Of a DNA stretch of 64,000 nt, positions 47,199 to 56,455 are shown piece after piece (the first letter of the stretch is position 1; each line of letters starts with the position of its first letter). The notes beneath the pieces are model-generated. The model searched no databases, was not told the DNA's origin, and worked only from the letters and a program-made list of their open reading frames with translations. Position numbers and translations under genes: made by a program. Origin of the DNA: Undibacterium paludis (GTDB lineage Bacteria > Pseudomonadota > Gammaproteobacteria > Burkholderiales > Burkholderiaceae_D); the NCBI RefSeq assembly GCF_022568815.1, contig NZ_JAKZHX010000018.1, positions 1 through 64,000 of the forward strand, in the 5' to 3' direction.

Positions 47199-48029
47199 GT
47201 GAACCCGCACGCTTCTTACCCGGTTTCGTTGCGTACCATGCTGGGCAGTTTTTTGCATCATCGCCATCTGATAGTGCAGATGACGCAGCGTGAAATCATC
47301 GGGCGTTACAAAGGGTCGGTGATGGGACTGGCCTGGTCTTTTTTCCATCCGGCACTGATGCTGACGGTGTACACCTTTGTGTTCTCGGTCGTGTTTAAAT
47401 CACGCTGGGGCAATAGCGCAGTGGAAAACAAGACCGAATTTGCCTTGCTGCTCTTTGTCGGCATGATCATGCATGGCTTGCTGGCAGAAGTGCTCAACCG
47501 CAGCCCTGCGGTAATTCTCTCCAATACCAATTACGTCAAGCGCGTGGTTTTCCCTCTTGAGATTCTGCCTGTCATCAGTCTTTGTGCTGCCCTGTTCCAC
47601 AGCATGGTCAGTCTGCTGGTCCTGCTGCTTGCCTTTTTTGTTTTCAATCATTATGTCGCCTGGACTGTCATCTTCCTGCCACTGGTACTGATGCCCTTGC
47701 TGATACTGGCGCTGGGTGTTGGCTGGTTGCTGGCTTCGCTTGGTGTGTACCTGCGCGACGTCGGCCAGACAGTGGGCGTGCTGTCCATGGTGCTGATGTT
47801 CTTGTCGCCGGTGTTTTATCCGGTCGATGCACTGCCGCCGCAGTTCCGTCCATGGCTGCTGGCCAATCCGCTGAGCTTCATTATCGAGCAGGCGCGTGAT
47901 GTGCTGATCTGGGGTCGCCTTCCGGCGTTTGCCGGTCTGTTGTCTTATACCGTAGTGGCCGTACTGATCGCCTGGACAGGCTATGCCTGGTTCCAGAAAA
48001 CCAGAAAGGGGTTTGCCGATGTCCTCTGA
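47199..48029 (+). CDS. O-antigen/polysaccharide ABC transporter permease (Wzm)
   Basis: A GTG at 47199 with an AAGGGA site is preferred; an ATG at 47157 would add 14 residues. The 276-residue ABC-2-type permease has RTMLGSFLHHRHLIVQMTQR, the MGLAWSFFHPALMLTVYTFV segment and six membrane helices. It forms the export pore for lipid-linked polysaccharide. The gene overlaps the ATPase gene by 11 bp. Confidence 0.9.
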   Translation: MNPHASYPVSLRTMLGSFLHHRHLIVQMTQREIIGRYKGSVMGLAWSFFHPALMLTVYTFVFSVVFKSRWGNSAVENKTEFALLLFVGMIMHGLLAEVLNRSPAVILSNTNYVKRVVFPLEILPVISLCAALFHSMVSLLVLLLAFFVFNHYVAWTVIFLPLVLMPLLILALGVGWLLASLGVYLRDVGQTVGVLSMVLMFLSPVFYPVDALPPQFRPWLLANPLSFIIEQARDVLIWGRLPAFAGLLSYTVVAVLIAWTGYAWFQKTRKGFADVL

Positions 48030-49467
48030 AGCAATCGCCATCAGCATCAGCCAGCTCGGCAAGAGCTATCAGATTTATGATAATCCGCGTGACCGCCTCA
48101 AGCAGTTTGTGCTGCCGCGTTTGCAGCAGGCTGCAGGCCAGCCGCGCAAGCAGTATTACCGTGAATTCAATTCACTGCAAAACGTCAGTTTTGACATCAA
48201 ACGTGGTGAAACAGTTGGCATCATCGGTCGCAACGGCTCTGGCAAATCAACGCTGCTGCAAATCATTTGCGGAACGCTGTCACCGACTGTCGGCGAAGTG
48301 CGCACTTTTGGCCGCATTGCTGCCTTGCTGGAACTGGGTTCCGGCTTCAATCCCGAATTTACCGGGCGTGAAAACGTCTATATGAATGCCGCTGTCCTGG
48401 GTTTGAACAAGGAACAGATTGATGCGCGTTTTGACGACATTGCTGCCTTTGCCGATATCGGTGATTTCATTGAACAGGCAGTACGCACTTATTCCAGCGG
48501 CATGCTGGTCAGGCTGGCCTTTGCCGTCATCGTCCATGTTGATGCCGACATCCTGGTGATTGATGAAGCACTGGCTGTCGGTGATGCTTTTTTCACCCAG
48601 AAGTGCATGCGATTCCTGCGCAACTTCATGAAGACAGGCACGGTCCTGTTTGTCAGCCACGATACAGGTGCAGTCAAGAGCCTGTGCAGCCGCGTGATCT
48701 GGCTGGAAAAAGGTGTGGTGCAGGAACAAGGCTCACCCAAAGAGGTGTGTGAACTGTATCTGCAGGCATTTTATGAAGCCCAGCAGGGCAAGAGCAGCAG
48801 CACCAGGATGAAGCGCAAACCTGATTCAGCTACAACAGCGGTGACAGCACAAAAAGACCAGCGCCTGGCCTTTGTCAACGCCAGCAATTTGCGCAATGAC
48901 TTGCAGATGTTTGCCTTTGACCCTGAGTCCAAATCCTTTGGGCAGGGCGGGGCGCAGATCATTGCGGTCGATTTTTATGATCATGAAGGCGCGGCATTGA
49001 CCTGGGTGGTCGGCGGCGAGCAGGTCAGCCTGCGCATACAGGCGCAGGCCCATGCTGAACTGGATGCGCCCATCATCGGCTTCACCGTCAAGGACGCGCG
49101 CGGCCAGGCCCTGTTTGGCGACAACACTTACCTCAGTTACAGCGACACACCGCGCTATTGCGAAGCGGGCGACATGATCGAGGCCGAGTTCAGCTTCCTG
49201 ATGCCTATCCTGCCTGCCGGTGATTACAGCGTCAGCGTGGCGATTGCCAATGGAACACAACAGAATCATGTCCAGCACCACTGGGTGTACGACGCGGTGG
49301 TCTTTAAATCCGAAGCCAGCAGTGTTGCCACAGGTCTGATCGGCATTCCCATGCTGGGCATCACGCTCGACACCCGACGCGATACGCGGCACGATTCTCA
49401 GCTCGATTCTCAGCTCGATACACAGTTCGATGATCAGCTCGAAACCCGGCAGGAAGAAACAATATAA
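48019..49467 (+). CDS. O-antigen ABC transporter ATP-binding protein with carbohydrate-binding domain (Wzt)
   Basis: The ATG at 48019 overlaps the permease gene. The 482-residue protein has a Walker A motif (GRNGSGKST near 71), signature TYSSGMLVRLAF, Walker B ILVIDEALAVGD and a switch His in LFVSHDTG. A Wzt C-terminal beta-sandwich follows at about 300-450 (TVKDARGQALFGDNTYLSYS), which in relatives binds the finished, end-modified O-polysaccharide. The last 35 residues hold D-x-x-x repeats from a 12 bp DNA repeat (49369-49452). The gene ends one base into the next ATG. Confidence 0.92.
   Translation: MSSEAIAISISQLGKSYQIYDNPRDRLKQFVLPRLQQAAGQPRKQYYREFNSLQNVSFDIKRGETVGIIGRNGSGKSTLLQIICGTLSPTVGEVRTFGRIAALLELGSGFNPEFTGRENVYMNAAVLGLNKEQIDARFDDIAAFADIGDFIEQAVRTYSSGMLVRLAFAVIVHVDADILVIDEALAVGDAFFTQKCMRFLRNFMKTGTVLFVSHDTGAVKSLCSRVIWLEKGVVQEQGSPKEVCELYLQAFYEAQQGKSSSTRMKRKPDSATTAVTAQKDQRLAFVNASNLRNDLQMFAFDPESKSFGQGGAQIIAVDFYDHEGAALTWVVGGEQVSLRIQAQAHAELDAPIIGFTVKDARGQALFGDNTYLSYSDTPRYCEAGDMIEAEFSFLMPILPAGDYSVSVAIANGTQQNHVQHHWVYDAVVFKSEASSVATGLIGIPMLGITLDTRRDTRHDSQLDSQLDTQFDDQLETRQEETI
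49369..49452. repeat. 12 bp tandem repeat in the 3' end of wzt
   Basis: Seven 12 bp units related to GATTCTCAGCTC, two of them identical (49393-49416), encode Asp-Thr-Arg-Arg, Asp-Thr-Arg-His, Asp-Ser-Gln-Leu (twice), Asp-Thr-Gln-Phe, Asp-Asp-Gln-Leu and Glu-Thr-Arg-Gln. The unit keeps frame, so copy number may vary without truncation. Confidence 0.85.
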
Positions 49468-52400
49468 TGAAATTTACCGGCGAACGTTTCGTGCCTGAAG
49501 TGCACGGCAATATAGAAATAGAACATCTGCATCGCTACATGCAGGCCTGCAACCTGGCCAGAGGCAAGCAGGTGCTCGATATCGCCAGCGGCGAAGGTTA
49601 CGGTTCCGCCATGCTGGCTGAACATGCTGCACAAGTCATCGGTGTCGATATTTCGGTCGAGGCGGTGGAGCATGCACAAGGCCGTTACCGCAAGCCCAAT
49701 CTTGAATACCGCGTGGGCAGTTGTGCTGCGATACCGCTTGATGACAGCAGCGTCGATCTGGTCGTCAGTTTTGAAACCATAGAACACCATGACCAGCATC
49801 AGGAGATGATGCAAGAGATACGCCGGGTCTTGCGGCCTGATGGTGTTTTGCTGATATCAAGCCCGGACAAACTGTATTACTCAGATATCCCTGGTGCGCA
49901 CAATGAATACCATGTGAAAGAATTGTACCAGGAAGAGTTCCAGCAGTTGCTGGGGCAGTATTTCGGGCATATTTCCCTGTTTGGTCAGCGTGTCCTGTTC
50001 GGGTCAGGCATTTTTCCGCATGCGCAAGCCACGGGTTTTGATACTTGCTGGCAGCAGGAGCAGACCCTGCAATCAGCACAGGGCATGGCCAGGCCGGTGT
50101 ACTGGATAGCACTGGCATCAAACCGGGCTTTGCCACGGCTTGATGCCAGCTTTTTTGAGCAGGCACAGCAAGAATCAGAAATGGTGACCGGTTTGCAAAC
50201 CGCGCTGGAGCACAGGCAACACGACATCGTCCTGCACAAAGAATGGGAAGCACAGCTGGAACGTGACATCGCTGACCTGAAGCAATGGCAGACGCAACTC
50301 GAAACAGACCTGGCCGCGCAAAAGCAAGCACAGGCCAGGCTGGAGTTTGATGTGGTGCAAGAACAGAAAAAATCAGCCGGGTTGCACAGGGATGTGCGGG
50401 ATGCGGAATTGCAATGCCAGCGCCTGCAGGCAGAATTGTTGCAAAGCGCCAGCAGCCATCAGGAATTGGCCAGACAACTACAGCAGGAGCAGCAAAACGT
50501 ACAGGACAGTCAGGTACAGCTCAGGCAGTTGATGAACAGGCTTGGTGAATCCGACGCGAGTATCGCATCACTGCGCCAAGAGCGTGATGTCGTCCTTGCC
50601 AGCATCGCAGAAATCCGCGCCAGCCGTTCCTGGCGTTATAGTGCGCCGCTACGTTGCCTGGGCCACATCCGTCGTGGCAATTTCGCTTTTGTCGGCCATG
50701 CCGCCAGGGCAGTGAAGAACCGCTGCAAACAACTGCTGCCTGCGCCCGTCATAAAGATGATGCAGGCAATACGCGGCAAGATACTGAACATCACTGCCAT
50801 CATGCCGCATTCAAGCATGAATCATGCAGCGATCGCCGATATGGTGGCCGAGCGTCATGCGGCCCTGCAATGGCCAATCAGCAGTTTTGTACCGCCCATG
50901 CTGGCGGCAGCACAGTGCCCGTCTATAGACATCAGTGTGGTGACTTACAACAGCGGCCGCTGGATCACAGGCTTTGTCACATCCCTGCTGGGCCTGAATT
51001 ATCCCAAAGACAGGCTGAGTATCTATTTTGTCGACAACAGTTCCACCGATAATACGGTTGAGCAATTGCAGGCAGCCTCGCGCGTGCTGCGCTCTCATGG
51101 CATGCATGTTGAGATTATCTATCAGCCCAACAATGGCTTTGGTGCAGGACATAATGCCGGTATCCGCGCAGGCAAAGCGCCGTTCTGTCTGATCACCAAT
51201 CTTGACCTGACTTTTGAAGCGCAGACCCTGCTGCAAGTGGTGTCGGCGGCCGTGGCCGATAGTGCACAGGCTGCTGCATGGGAAATGCGTCAGAAACCGT
51301 ATGAGCATCCCAAATATTATGACCCCGTCACCGGTAGCACCAACTGGAATTCTTACGCCTGTGTGCTGTTGCGCCGTTCAGCACTGGATAAAGTGGGCGG
51401 CTTTGATGAAACCCTGTTCATGTATGGCGAAGACGTGGAATTGTCGTATCGCCTGCGCCGCGCCGGTTTTGTCTTGCGCTATTGCCCGCAGGCGGTGGTA
51501 TGGCACTTCACTTACGAGAGTGAAGCCCAGGTCAAGCCCTTGCAATACACGGGCAGCACTTTCGCCAACCTGTATCTGCGCCTGAAGTACGGCAATCGCT
51601 GGGATGCACTTGCCGTACCGTTGCTGGGCCTGCGCCTGTTGCTGGCGCATGAGGCTTACCCTGGCTCACGCAAGGCAGTGTTTCGCAATCTCTTGCGCCT
51701 GGTCGCGCTGACACCGGCAGCTTTGCTGGCGCGCAGGAGCAGCAAGGTGAATTTCCCCTTCCGTGAGTGGGATTATGAAATGATACGTGACGGCGCTTTC
51801 ATCGCCGCACAAGGTTTGCCGGCAACGCCGCCACTGGTCAGCATCATCACCCGTACCTATCAGGGACGCAGCCGCTATCTGCGCGAGGCCATCTTATCCG
51901 TGGCAAGACAGACTTACCCGAATATAGAACACCTCATCGTTGAAGATGGCGGCACCAGCATGCAAGCCCTGGTTGATGAAATGCGCCCGTATCTGAAGAA
52001 TGCGATTTCTCATCACGGCCTTGATAAATGCGGACGTTCCGTCACCGGCAATCTGGGTTTGGCGCAGGCAAAGGGACGCTGGTGCCTGTTCCTTGATGAT
52101 GATGACCTGCTATTTGCCGACCATGTTGAAGTACTGGTCCAGGCGCTGTTGCAAAACCATGGTCAGCAGCCAGGCTACCGGGCCGCTTATTCACTGGCCT
52201 GGGAAGTGCCGACCAATAACAGTCGTATCGCCCAGGGCGAATACGATGAAACCACCTACATGGTGCCGTCAGCCTTGCGCCAGGAATACGATTACGAGGT
52301 GCTGCGCCATCATAATTTCATGCCCATACAGTCAGTGCTGTTTGAACGCAGCCTGTACACCGAACGTGGCGGTTTTGAAGAAGACATGGAGGCCCTGGAA

Positions 52401-52670
52401 GACTGGACACTCTGGGTGCGCTATGCCCATGGCAACCAGTTTATCCATGTGCCCAAGCTGACGTCGCTGTACCGTACGCCGGCGGACCAGGACCAGATAC
52501 GCCAGCGCGCAGAAGTTTTTGCCGCTGCCTATGCACTGGCGCTGACACGCAATATCACCCGCACCCAGCTTATCGATGCGCAGGAGGCAGCTGCAAGAGC
52601 GCGCAACAGCATGAAGCAGGAATCTGCTGTGCAAGAGATAACACAAATGCTGGCACAGGCTGAGTCATGA
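49467..52670 (+). CDS. Methyltransferase / coiled-coil / double glycosyltransferase fusion
   Basis: A 1067-residue protein in four parts. Residues about 1-180 are a class I SAM methyltransferase (VLDIASGEGYGSAML, EYRVGSCAAIPLDDSSVDLV). Residues about 229-388 are a Gln-rich coiled coil (LERDIADLKQWQTQLETDLA). Residues about 483-750 are a GT2 enzyme (DISVVTYNSGRW, VDNSSTDNTVEQL, EDVELSYRLRRAG). Residues about 787-1060 are a second GT2 (VSIITRTYQGRSRYLREAIL, LFLDDDDLLFADHVEVLVQA). It probably extends and caps the O-polysaccharide at the membrane. The design recalls WbdD-type methyltransferase and coiled-coil rulers. It overlaps wzt and the next gene. Confidence 0.88.
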   Translation: MKFTGERFVPEVHGNIEIEHLHRYMQACNLARGKQVLDIASGEGYGSAMLAEHAAQVIGVDISVEAVEHAQGRYRKPNLEYRVGSCAAIPLDDSSVDLVVSFETIEHHDQHQEMMQEIRRVLRPDGVLLISSPDKLYYSDIPGAHNEYHVKELYQEEFQQLLGQYFGHISLFGQRVLFGSGIFPHAQATGFDTCWQQEQTLQSAQGMARPVYWIALASNRALPRLDASFFEQAQQESEMVTGLQTALEHRQHDIVLHKEWEAQLERDIADLKQWQTQLETDLAAQKQAQARLEFDVVQEQKKSAGLHRDVRDAELQCQRLQAELLQSASSHQELARQLQQEQQNVQDSQVQLRQLMNRLGESDASIASLRQERDVVLASIAEIRASRSWRYSAPLRCLGHIRRGNFAFVGHAARAVKNRCKQLLPAPVIKMMQAIRGKILNITAIMPHSSMNHAAIADMVAERHAALQWPISSFVPPMLAAAQCPSIDISVVTYNSGRWITGFVTSLLGLNYPKDRLSIYFVDNSSTDNTVEQLQAASRVLRSHGMHVEIIYQPNNGFGAGHNAGIRAGKAPFCLITNLDLTFEAQTLLQVVSAAVADSAQAAAWEMRQKPYEHPKYYDPVTGSTNWNSYACVLLRRSALDKVGGFDETLFMYGEDVELSYRLRRAGFVLRYCPQAVVWHFTYESEAQVKPLQYTGSTFANLYLRLKYGNRWDALAVPLLGLRLLLAHEAYPGSRKAVFRNLLRLVALTPAALLARRSSKVNFPFREWDYEMIRDGAFIAAQGLPATPPLVSIITRTYQGRSRYLREAILSVARQTYPNIEHLIVEDGGTSMQALVDEMRPYLKNAISHHGLDKCGRSVTGNLGLAQAKGRWCLFLDDDDLLFADHVEVLVQALLQNHGQQPGYRAAYSLAWEVPTNNSRIAQGEYDETTYMVPSALRQEYDYEVLRHHNFMPIQSVLFERSLYTERGGFEEDMEALEDWTLWVRYAHGNQFIHVPKLTSLYRTPADQDQIRQRAEVFAAAYALALTRNITRTQLIDAQEAAARARNSMKQESAVQEITQMLAQAES

Positions 52671-53707
52671 AGAGCAAGACGCTGAACAATCTCAATACCT
52701 TGCGCCTGGCTGCCGCCGGACTGGTCTTGTATGGTCACAGCTTTGTTTTTCTTGGTTTGCCTGAACCGGTGTTCCTGTCCTGGCTGCCGCTTGGTACTCT
52801 GGGCGTGTATATCTTTTTTGCCATCAGTGGTTATCTGGTCACGCAAAGCTGGCAGCAAGACCCGCATCTGCTGCGTTTTTTCCAGCGTCGCGCCTTGCGT
52901 ATATTCCCGGCATTGATTGTTTGTACCTTGCTGAGCATGCTGCTGCTTGGCCCTTTGCTCAGTACGCTGCCGCTGGACCAGTATTTCAGCCATGCGGCAA
53001 CCTGGCATTACCTGAAAAACATTGCCCTGTACATTACTTACTATCTGCCAGGTGTATTTGAACATCTGCGTGTGCCGAATGCCGTCAATGGCTCACTGTG
53101 GAGCCTGCCTGTAGAATTTTTCATGTACATCATGGTGGCCTTGCTGGGCATGCTGTCTGGCAGGCTGTGGCTGTCCGTGCTGATCTTTGCTGCATCGGCA
53201 GCAGCGAGTTTTTTCTGGGCACAGGCTACGACGCAAATGCTGGTCGTCTACGCGACCGACCTGCGCCAGGTGTTCATCTGTGGCACCTATTTCTGGGCTG
53301 GCGCATTGTTTTACCAGCTTGATATCAAACGCTATTTCAGCCTGACGACATTTGCCGTAGCAGCCGTGGCGATGTTATGCCTGGAAACTTTTCCGACCTC
53401 CATGCATCTGGCTTCGTGGGTGTTGTTGCCCTTTGTGGTGCTGGCTTTTGGCCTGTCCGACAATTCCTGGGTGGGCAAGCTGACTGCCAGCGGTGACTAC
53501 TCTTACGGTTTTTATATTTATGCGTTTCCTGTACAGCAGGCAATTGTTTTTCTCTATCCCGGTATGGCCTTGCCCAGTTATCTGCTGCTGAGCACGGCAC
53601 TGACTTTCACACTGGCCATGTTGTCATGGCATGGGATAGAACAACCCATGTTGCGTCTGAAGCCGTTCAATCCACGCAACCCGACATACAAAGGGGCACT
53701 GACATGA
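52667..53707 (+). CDS. Acyltransferase 3 family (OafA-like) membrane protein
   Basis: A 346-residue protein with about 10 membrane helices. The catalytic His is in LRLAAAGLVLYGHSFVFLG, and the usual arginine-bearing helix is QRRALRIFPALIVCTLLSML. NGSLWSLPVEFFMYIMVALL is the family signature. It adds O-acetyl or other acyl groups to polysaccharide or LPS. The ATGA overlap with the neighbours shows translational coupling. Confidence 0.9.
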   Translation: MKSKTLNNLNTLRLAAAGLVLYGHSFVFLGLPEPVFLSWLPLGTLGVYIFFAISGYLVTQSWQQDPHLLRFFQRRALRIFPALIVCTLLSMLLLGPLLSTLPLDQYFSHAATWHYLKNIALYITYYLPGVFEHLRVPNAVNGSLWSLPVEFFMYIMVALLGMLSGRLWLSVLIFAASAAASFFWAQATTQMLVVYATDLRQVFICGTYFWAGALFYQLDIKRYFSLTTFAVAAVAMLCLETFPTSMHLASWVLLPFVVLAFGLSDNSWVGKLTASGDYSYGFYIYAFPVQQAIVFLYPGMALPSYLLLSTALTFTLAMLSWHGIEQPMLRLKPFNPRNPTYKGALT

Positions 53708-54660
53708 AAGATGTGACCGTCGTTATCGTCAACTGGAATAGTGGCAAACTGCTGGCAAAATGCCTGCGACACCTGGCAATGCAGACTGTCAGGCCGAACA
53801 AGATCGTGGTGGTGGACAATTGCAGCTCGGATGAGTCCATCCCCATGGTGGAACAGATCGACGGTGTCGATATCCTGCGCATGCAATCCAATCTTGGTTT
53901 TGCAGCAGGCAATAATTACCTGCTCAAGCAATGCGATACCGAATTCATCGCACTGCTTAATCCGGATGCCTTCCCGGCGCCTACCTGGCTGGAAAAACTG
54001 CTGGCAGCGGCAGAGCAGTTCCCTGATGCTGCTTCGTTTGGCTCACGTCAAATATGTCATGGCAATACCGACATACTTGATGGTACTGGCGACAGTTATC
54101 ACATGAGCGGCCTGGTCTGGCGCATGGGCTATGGCGCCCCCAATCGTGCCCACTCCACCAAGCCGTATGAGATATTCTCACCCTGTGCTGCGGCAGCACT
54201 GTACCGCACCCGTATCGTGCAGGAACTGGGTGGTTTTGACGATGATTTTTTCTGCTATGTGGAAGATGTCGACATGGGTTTTCGCCTGCGTCTTGCAGGG
54301 CACACCTGTTATAGCGTGCCAGAGGCCGTAGTGCGCCATGTCGGTTCTGCCACTACCGGCGGTTCACGCAGTGATTTTTCTGTGTATTTTGGTCATCGCA
54401 ACCTGGTCTGGGCCTACGTCAAGAACATGCCCGGCGTGCTGTTCTGGCTCTTGCTGCCGTTGCACCTGGCATTGAACCTGTTGAGTATCGCCATCTTCGC
54501 CATGCGCGGCCAGGGCAAACTTATCCTGCGGGCAAAACGTGACTCCCTGTATGGCCTGCGCCAGGCCTGGGCCAAGCGCAAGCTGATACAGTCACAACGC
54601 GTGGCGCGCACCTGGTCCATCTGGCTGAGCCTGGACAAGCAATTGATACCAAGACGTTAG
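53704..54660 (+). CDS. Glycosyltransferase family 2 (rhamnosyltransferase-like)
   Basis: A 318-residue GT2 enzyme from ATG 53704 (MKDVTVVIVNWNSGKLLAKC). It has VVDNCSSDESI, LLNPDAFPAP for the DXD-like metal site, DFFCYVEDVDMGFRLRLAG and a C-terminal hydrophobic LFWLLLPLHLALNLLSIAIF. It resembles rhamnosyltransferases of O-antigen clusters. Last gene of the operon. Confidence 0.9.
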   Translation: MKDVTVVIVNWNSGKLLAKCLRHLAMQTVRPNKIVVVDNCSSDESIPMVEQIDGVDILRMQSNLGFAAGNNYLLKQCDTEFIALLNPDAFPAPTWLEKLLAAAEQFPDAASFGSRQICHGNTDILDGTGDSYHMSGLVWRMGYGAPNRAHSTKPYEIFSPCAAAALYRTRIVQELGGFDDDFFCYVEDVDMGFRLRLAGHTCYSVPEAVVRHVGSATTGGSRSDFSVYFGHRNLVWAYVKNMPGVLFWLLLPLHLALNLLSIAIFAMRGQGKLILRAKRDSLYGLRQAWAKRKLIQSQRVARTWSIWLSLDKQLIPRR

Positions 54661-54694
54661 TGGACTGTCGCAGCCCACTGGTTTAGCTCATGCA

Positions 54695-55102
54695 TTAAAC
54701 ATCATTTCCTACTTGTTGCACCAGCGCCATGGCAAACTTGCCGTTGCCGACTGACCAGTCCGAATAATCATTTTCATGCACGAAAATGAACACATCCTTG
54801 CCTGACACCTGGGCGTTTTTTTCAAGATTAGCCGCGATGCTGGCGTACAGGGCACGTTTCATCGCATCACTGCGGCCGCGACGCATGGTAATTTCTACGA
54901 CAACCAGGTGATCTGATCTCGCTATGCTGTTAAAGCTGCGACTGAACCAGAATTGCTGCGGGCTGTACTCGGTCAGCATATTGAACAGCTCATCTTCCGG
55001 CATGCCTATGCTGTCGACCAGGGCCTGGTGTATGCCTTCAACGATGGCCTGTTTTTGCTGCGGGCTGGTGTCCTGATGGACATTGGTGCGTATGAACGGC
55101 AT
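54695..55102 (-). CDS. Tautomerase-family protein
   Basis: The ATG at 55102 gives a 135-residue protein with Pro right after Met (MPFIRTNVHQDTSPQQKQAI), the catalytic proline of 4-oxalocrotonate tautomerases. Further features are MPEDELFNMLTEYSPQQFWF and RRGRSDAMKRALYASIAANL. The longer, about 130-residue type is a fused or MSAD-like member. It is divergent from the LysR gene at 55225, which may control it. Confidence 0.82.
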   Translation of the reverse strand: MPFIRTNVHQDTSPQQKQAIVEGIHQALVDSIGMPEDELFNMLTEYSPQQFWFSRSFNSIARSDHLVVVEITMRRGRSDAMKRALYASIAANLEKNAQVSGKDVFIFVHENDYSDWSVGNGKFAMALVQQVGNDV

Positions 55103-55224
55103 GTGAGTTTTTCTCCTTATCATGGTTGCCGGGCAGGTTTGCCTGACTGCCGGTATTATGTCAATCAGGCGGGTAGGAAGAAAAACGATTATTATTAACC
55201 CACTATGTGCGAAAAACTCACAAT

Positions 55225-56124
55225 ATGAAACGCCGCCTGCCACCCCTGAACGCCTTGCGCGCCTTTGAGGCAGCCGCCCGCCTGGGCAGAATGACTGCCG
55301 CTGCCGATGAGCTTGCCGTGACGCCGGGCGCCATCAGTCGTCAGGTGCTGCAACTGGAGCAGGCGCTTGGTGTGCGCCTGTTCGAGGGTTCAAAGAACAA
55401 GCCACAGACCACGGCAGCAGCAAAGATATTGTTGCCGGCACTGACAGCTGCATTCGACCAGATCGAAGTCGCCGTACGTGCCGTCAGCGATGACGAGCAG
55501 GGCACGCTTGATGTCGCCTGCTTCAGTACCTTCATCGTCAAGTGGCTGATACCGCGCCTTTATCAATTCAATGCCCTGTATCCTGATATTGAAGTCAGGC
55601 TCAGTGCTTCACAATCGAGTGCTGACCTGCAACGTCACCGTTATGACCTGGTCATTGAAGTGGATGAATCGGCGGGCACCAGCCAGGATCTGATCCTGCC
55701 ATTATTCCCAGAGCGCCTGGGCCCCGTGCTGGCACCGGCCCTGGCTGCCCGCCTGAAGCTGCGCAAGCCAGCCGAGCTGAAAGGCAAGCCGCTGCTGCAT
55801 ACCAAATCTCGGCTGGACGCCTGGCAGATGTGGGCAGATGCGTCTGGTTGTGTCTTGCCAAGGCAGGCAGGTGCAGAGTTTGAACATTATTACTTTACCC
55901 TGGAAGCCGCCATCAACGGCCTGGGCATAGCCGTTGCTCCCTGGCACCTGGTCGCTGACGACATCGAGGCGGGCCGCCTGCTAGCGCCATTTGGCTTTCA
56001 GGAAAGCGACTATCAATACATCGCCAGAAGGCGTGAACAAAAAAACAGGAAGCTGGATAAATTCTGTGATTGGTTGCAGGAGCAAGCCCAGGCAATGCCT
56101 GGACCATTGGCAAGGAATGAATAA
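55225..56124 (+). CDS. LysR-family (GcvA-like) transcriptional regulator
   Basis: About 299 residues from ATG 55225 (MKRRLPPLNALRAFEAAARL). The helix-turn-helix is RMTAAADELAVTPGAISRQV. The effector domain has CFSTFIVKWLIPRLYQFNAL and ends AIAPWHLVADD-like (GIAVAPWHLVADDIEAG), as in GcvA. The tautomerase gene faces it with about 120 bp between, so control of that gene is plausible. Confidence 0.88.
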   Translation: MKRRLPPLNALRAFEAAARLGRMTAAADELAVTPGAISRQVLQLEQALGVRLFEGSKNKPQTTAAAKILLPALTAAFDQIEVAVRAVSDDEQGTLDVACFSTFIVKWLIPRLYQFNALYPDIEVRLSASQSSADLQRHRYDLVIEVDESAGTSQDLILPLFPERLGPVLAPALAARLKLRKPAELKGKPLLHTKSRLDAWQMWADASGCVLPRQAGAEFEHYYFTLEAAINGLGIAVAPWHLVADDIEAGRLLAPFGFQESDYQYIARRREQKNRKLDKFCDWLQEQAQAMPGPLARNE

Positions 56125-56130
56125 TTTATT

Positions 56131-56394
56131 TTATGTTGATGAATGCGTTGCGAAGGACTTTTTCTGTCGTGATTGATGGTGTTTGATGTGGCCTGCTTTC
56201 AGTTGGTGACGATCAACTGCTCTTCGTAGACCTTTGTCACGATCTGCTGACCACATGCCATTGGAATTTTGTACTGCATGACTATTGACCGGCATCGCGT
56301 GATGCGGAAAAGCTGCGTGACCTGCGCCGTGGACATTGGCTGACGTGACAACGAGCGCAGTCCCTGTCAGTAGAGTGAGGATAAACCGTTTCAT
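56131..56394 (-). CDS. Small exported His-rich protein
   Basis: From ATG 56394 the 87-residue product has a signal peptide (MKRFILTLLTGTALVVTSAN). The mature part is His/Lys-rich (GAGHAAFPHHAMPVNSHAVQ, HQLKAGHIKHHQSRQKKSF). Family unknown; metal binding is possible from the histidines. It lies downstream of the DUF4382 gene after a terminator. Confidence 0.55.
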   Translation of the reverse strand: MKRFILTLLTGTALVVTSANVHGAGHAAFPHHAMPVNSHAVQNSNGMWSADRDKGLRRAVDRHQLKAGHIKHHQSRQKKSFATHSST

Positions 56395-56414
56395 TTTTTC
56401 TCCCTGTCTTTTTG

Positions 56415-56441
56415 AAAAAACGCCATTCACTGCTTGAATGG
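56415..56441 (-). terminator. Rho-independent terminator of the DUF4382 gene
   Basis: On the minus strand CCATTCA pairs with TGAATGG around AGCAG and is followed by CG and six Ts. It lies just after the DUF4382 stop. Confidence 0.8.
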
Positions 56442-56455
56442 AGCTCCCGATAACA

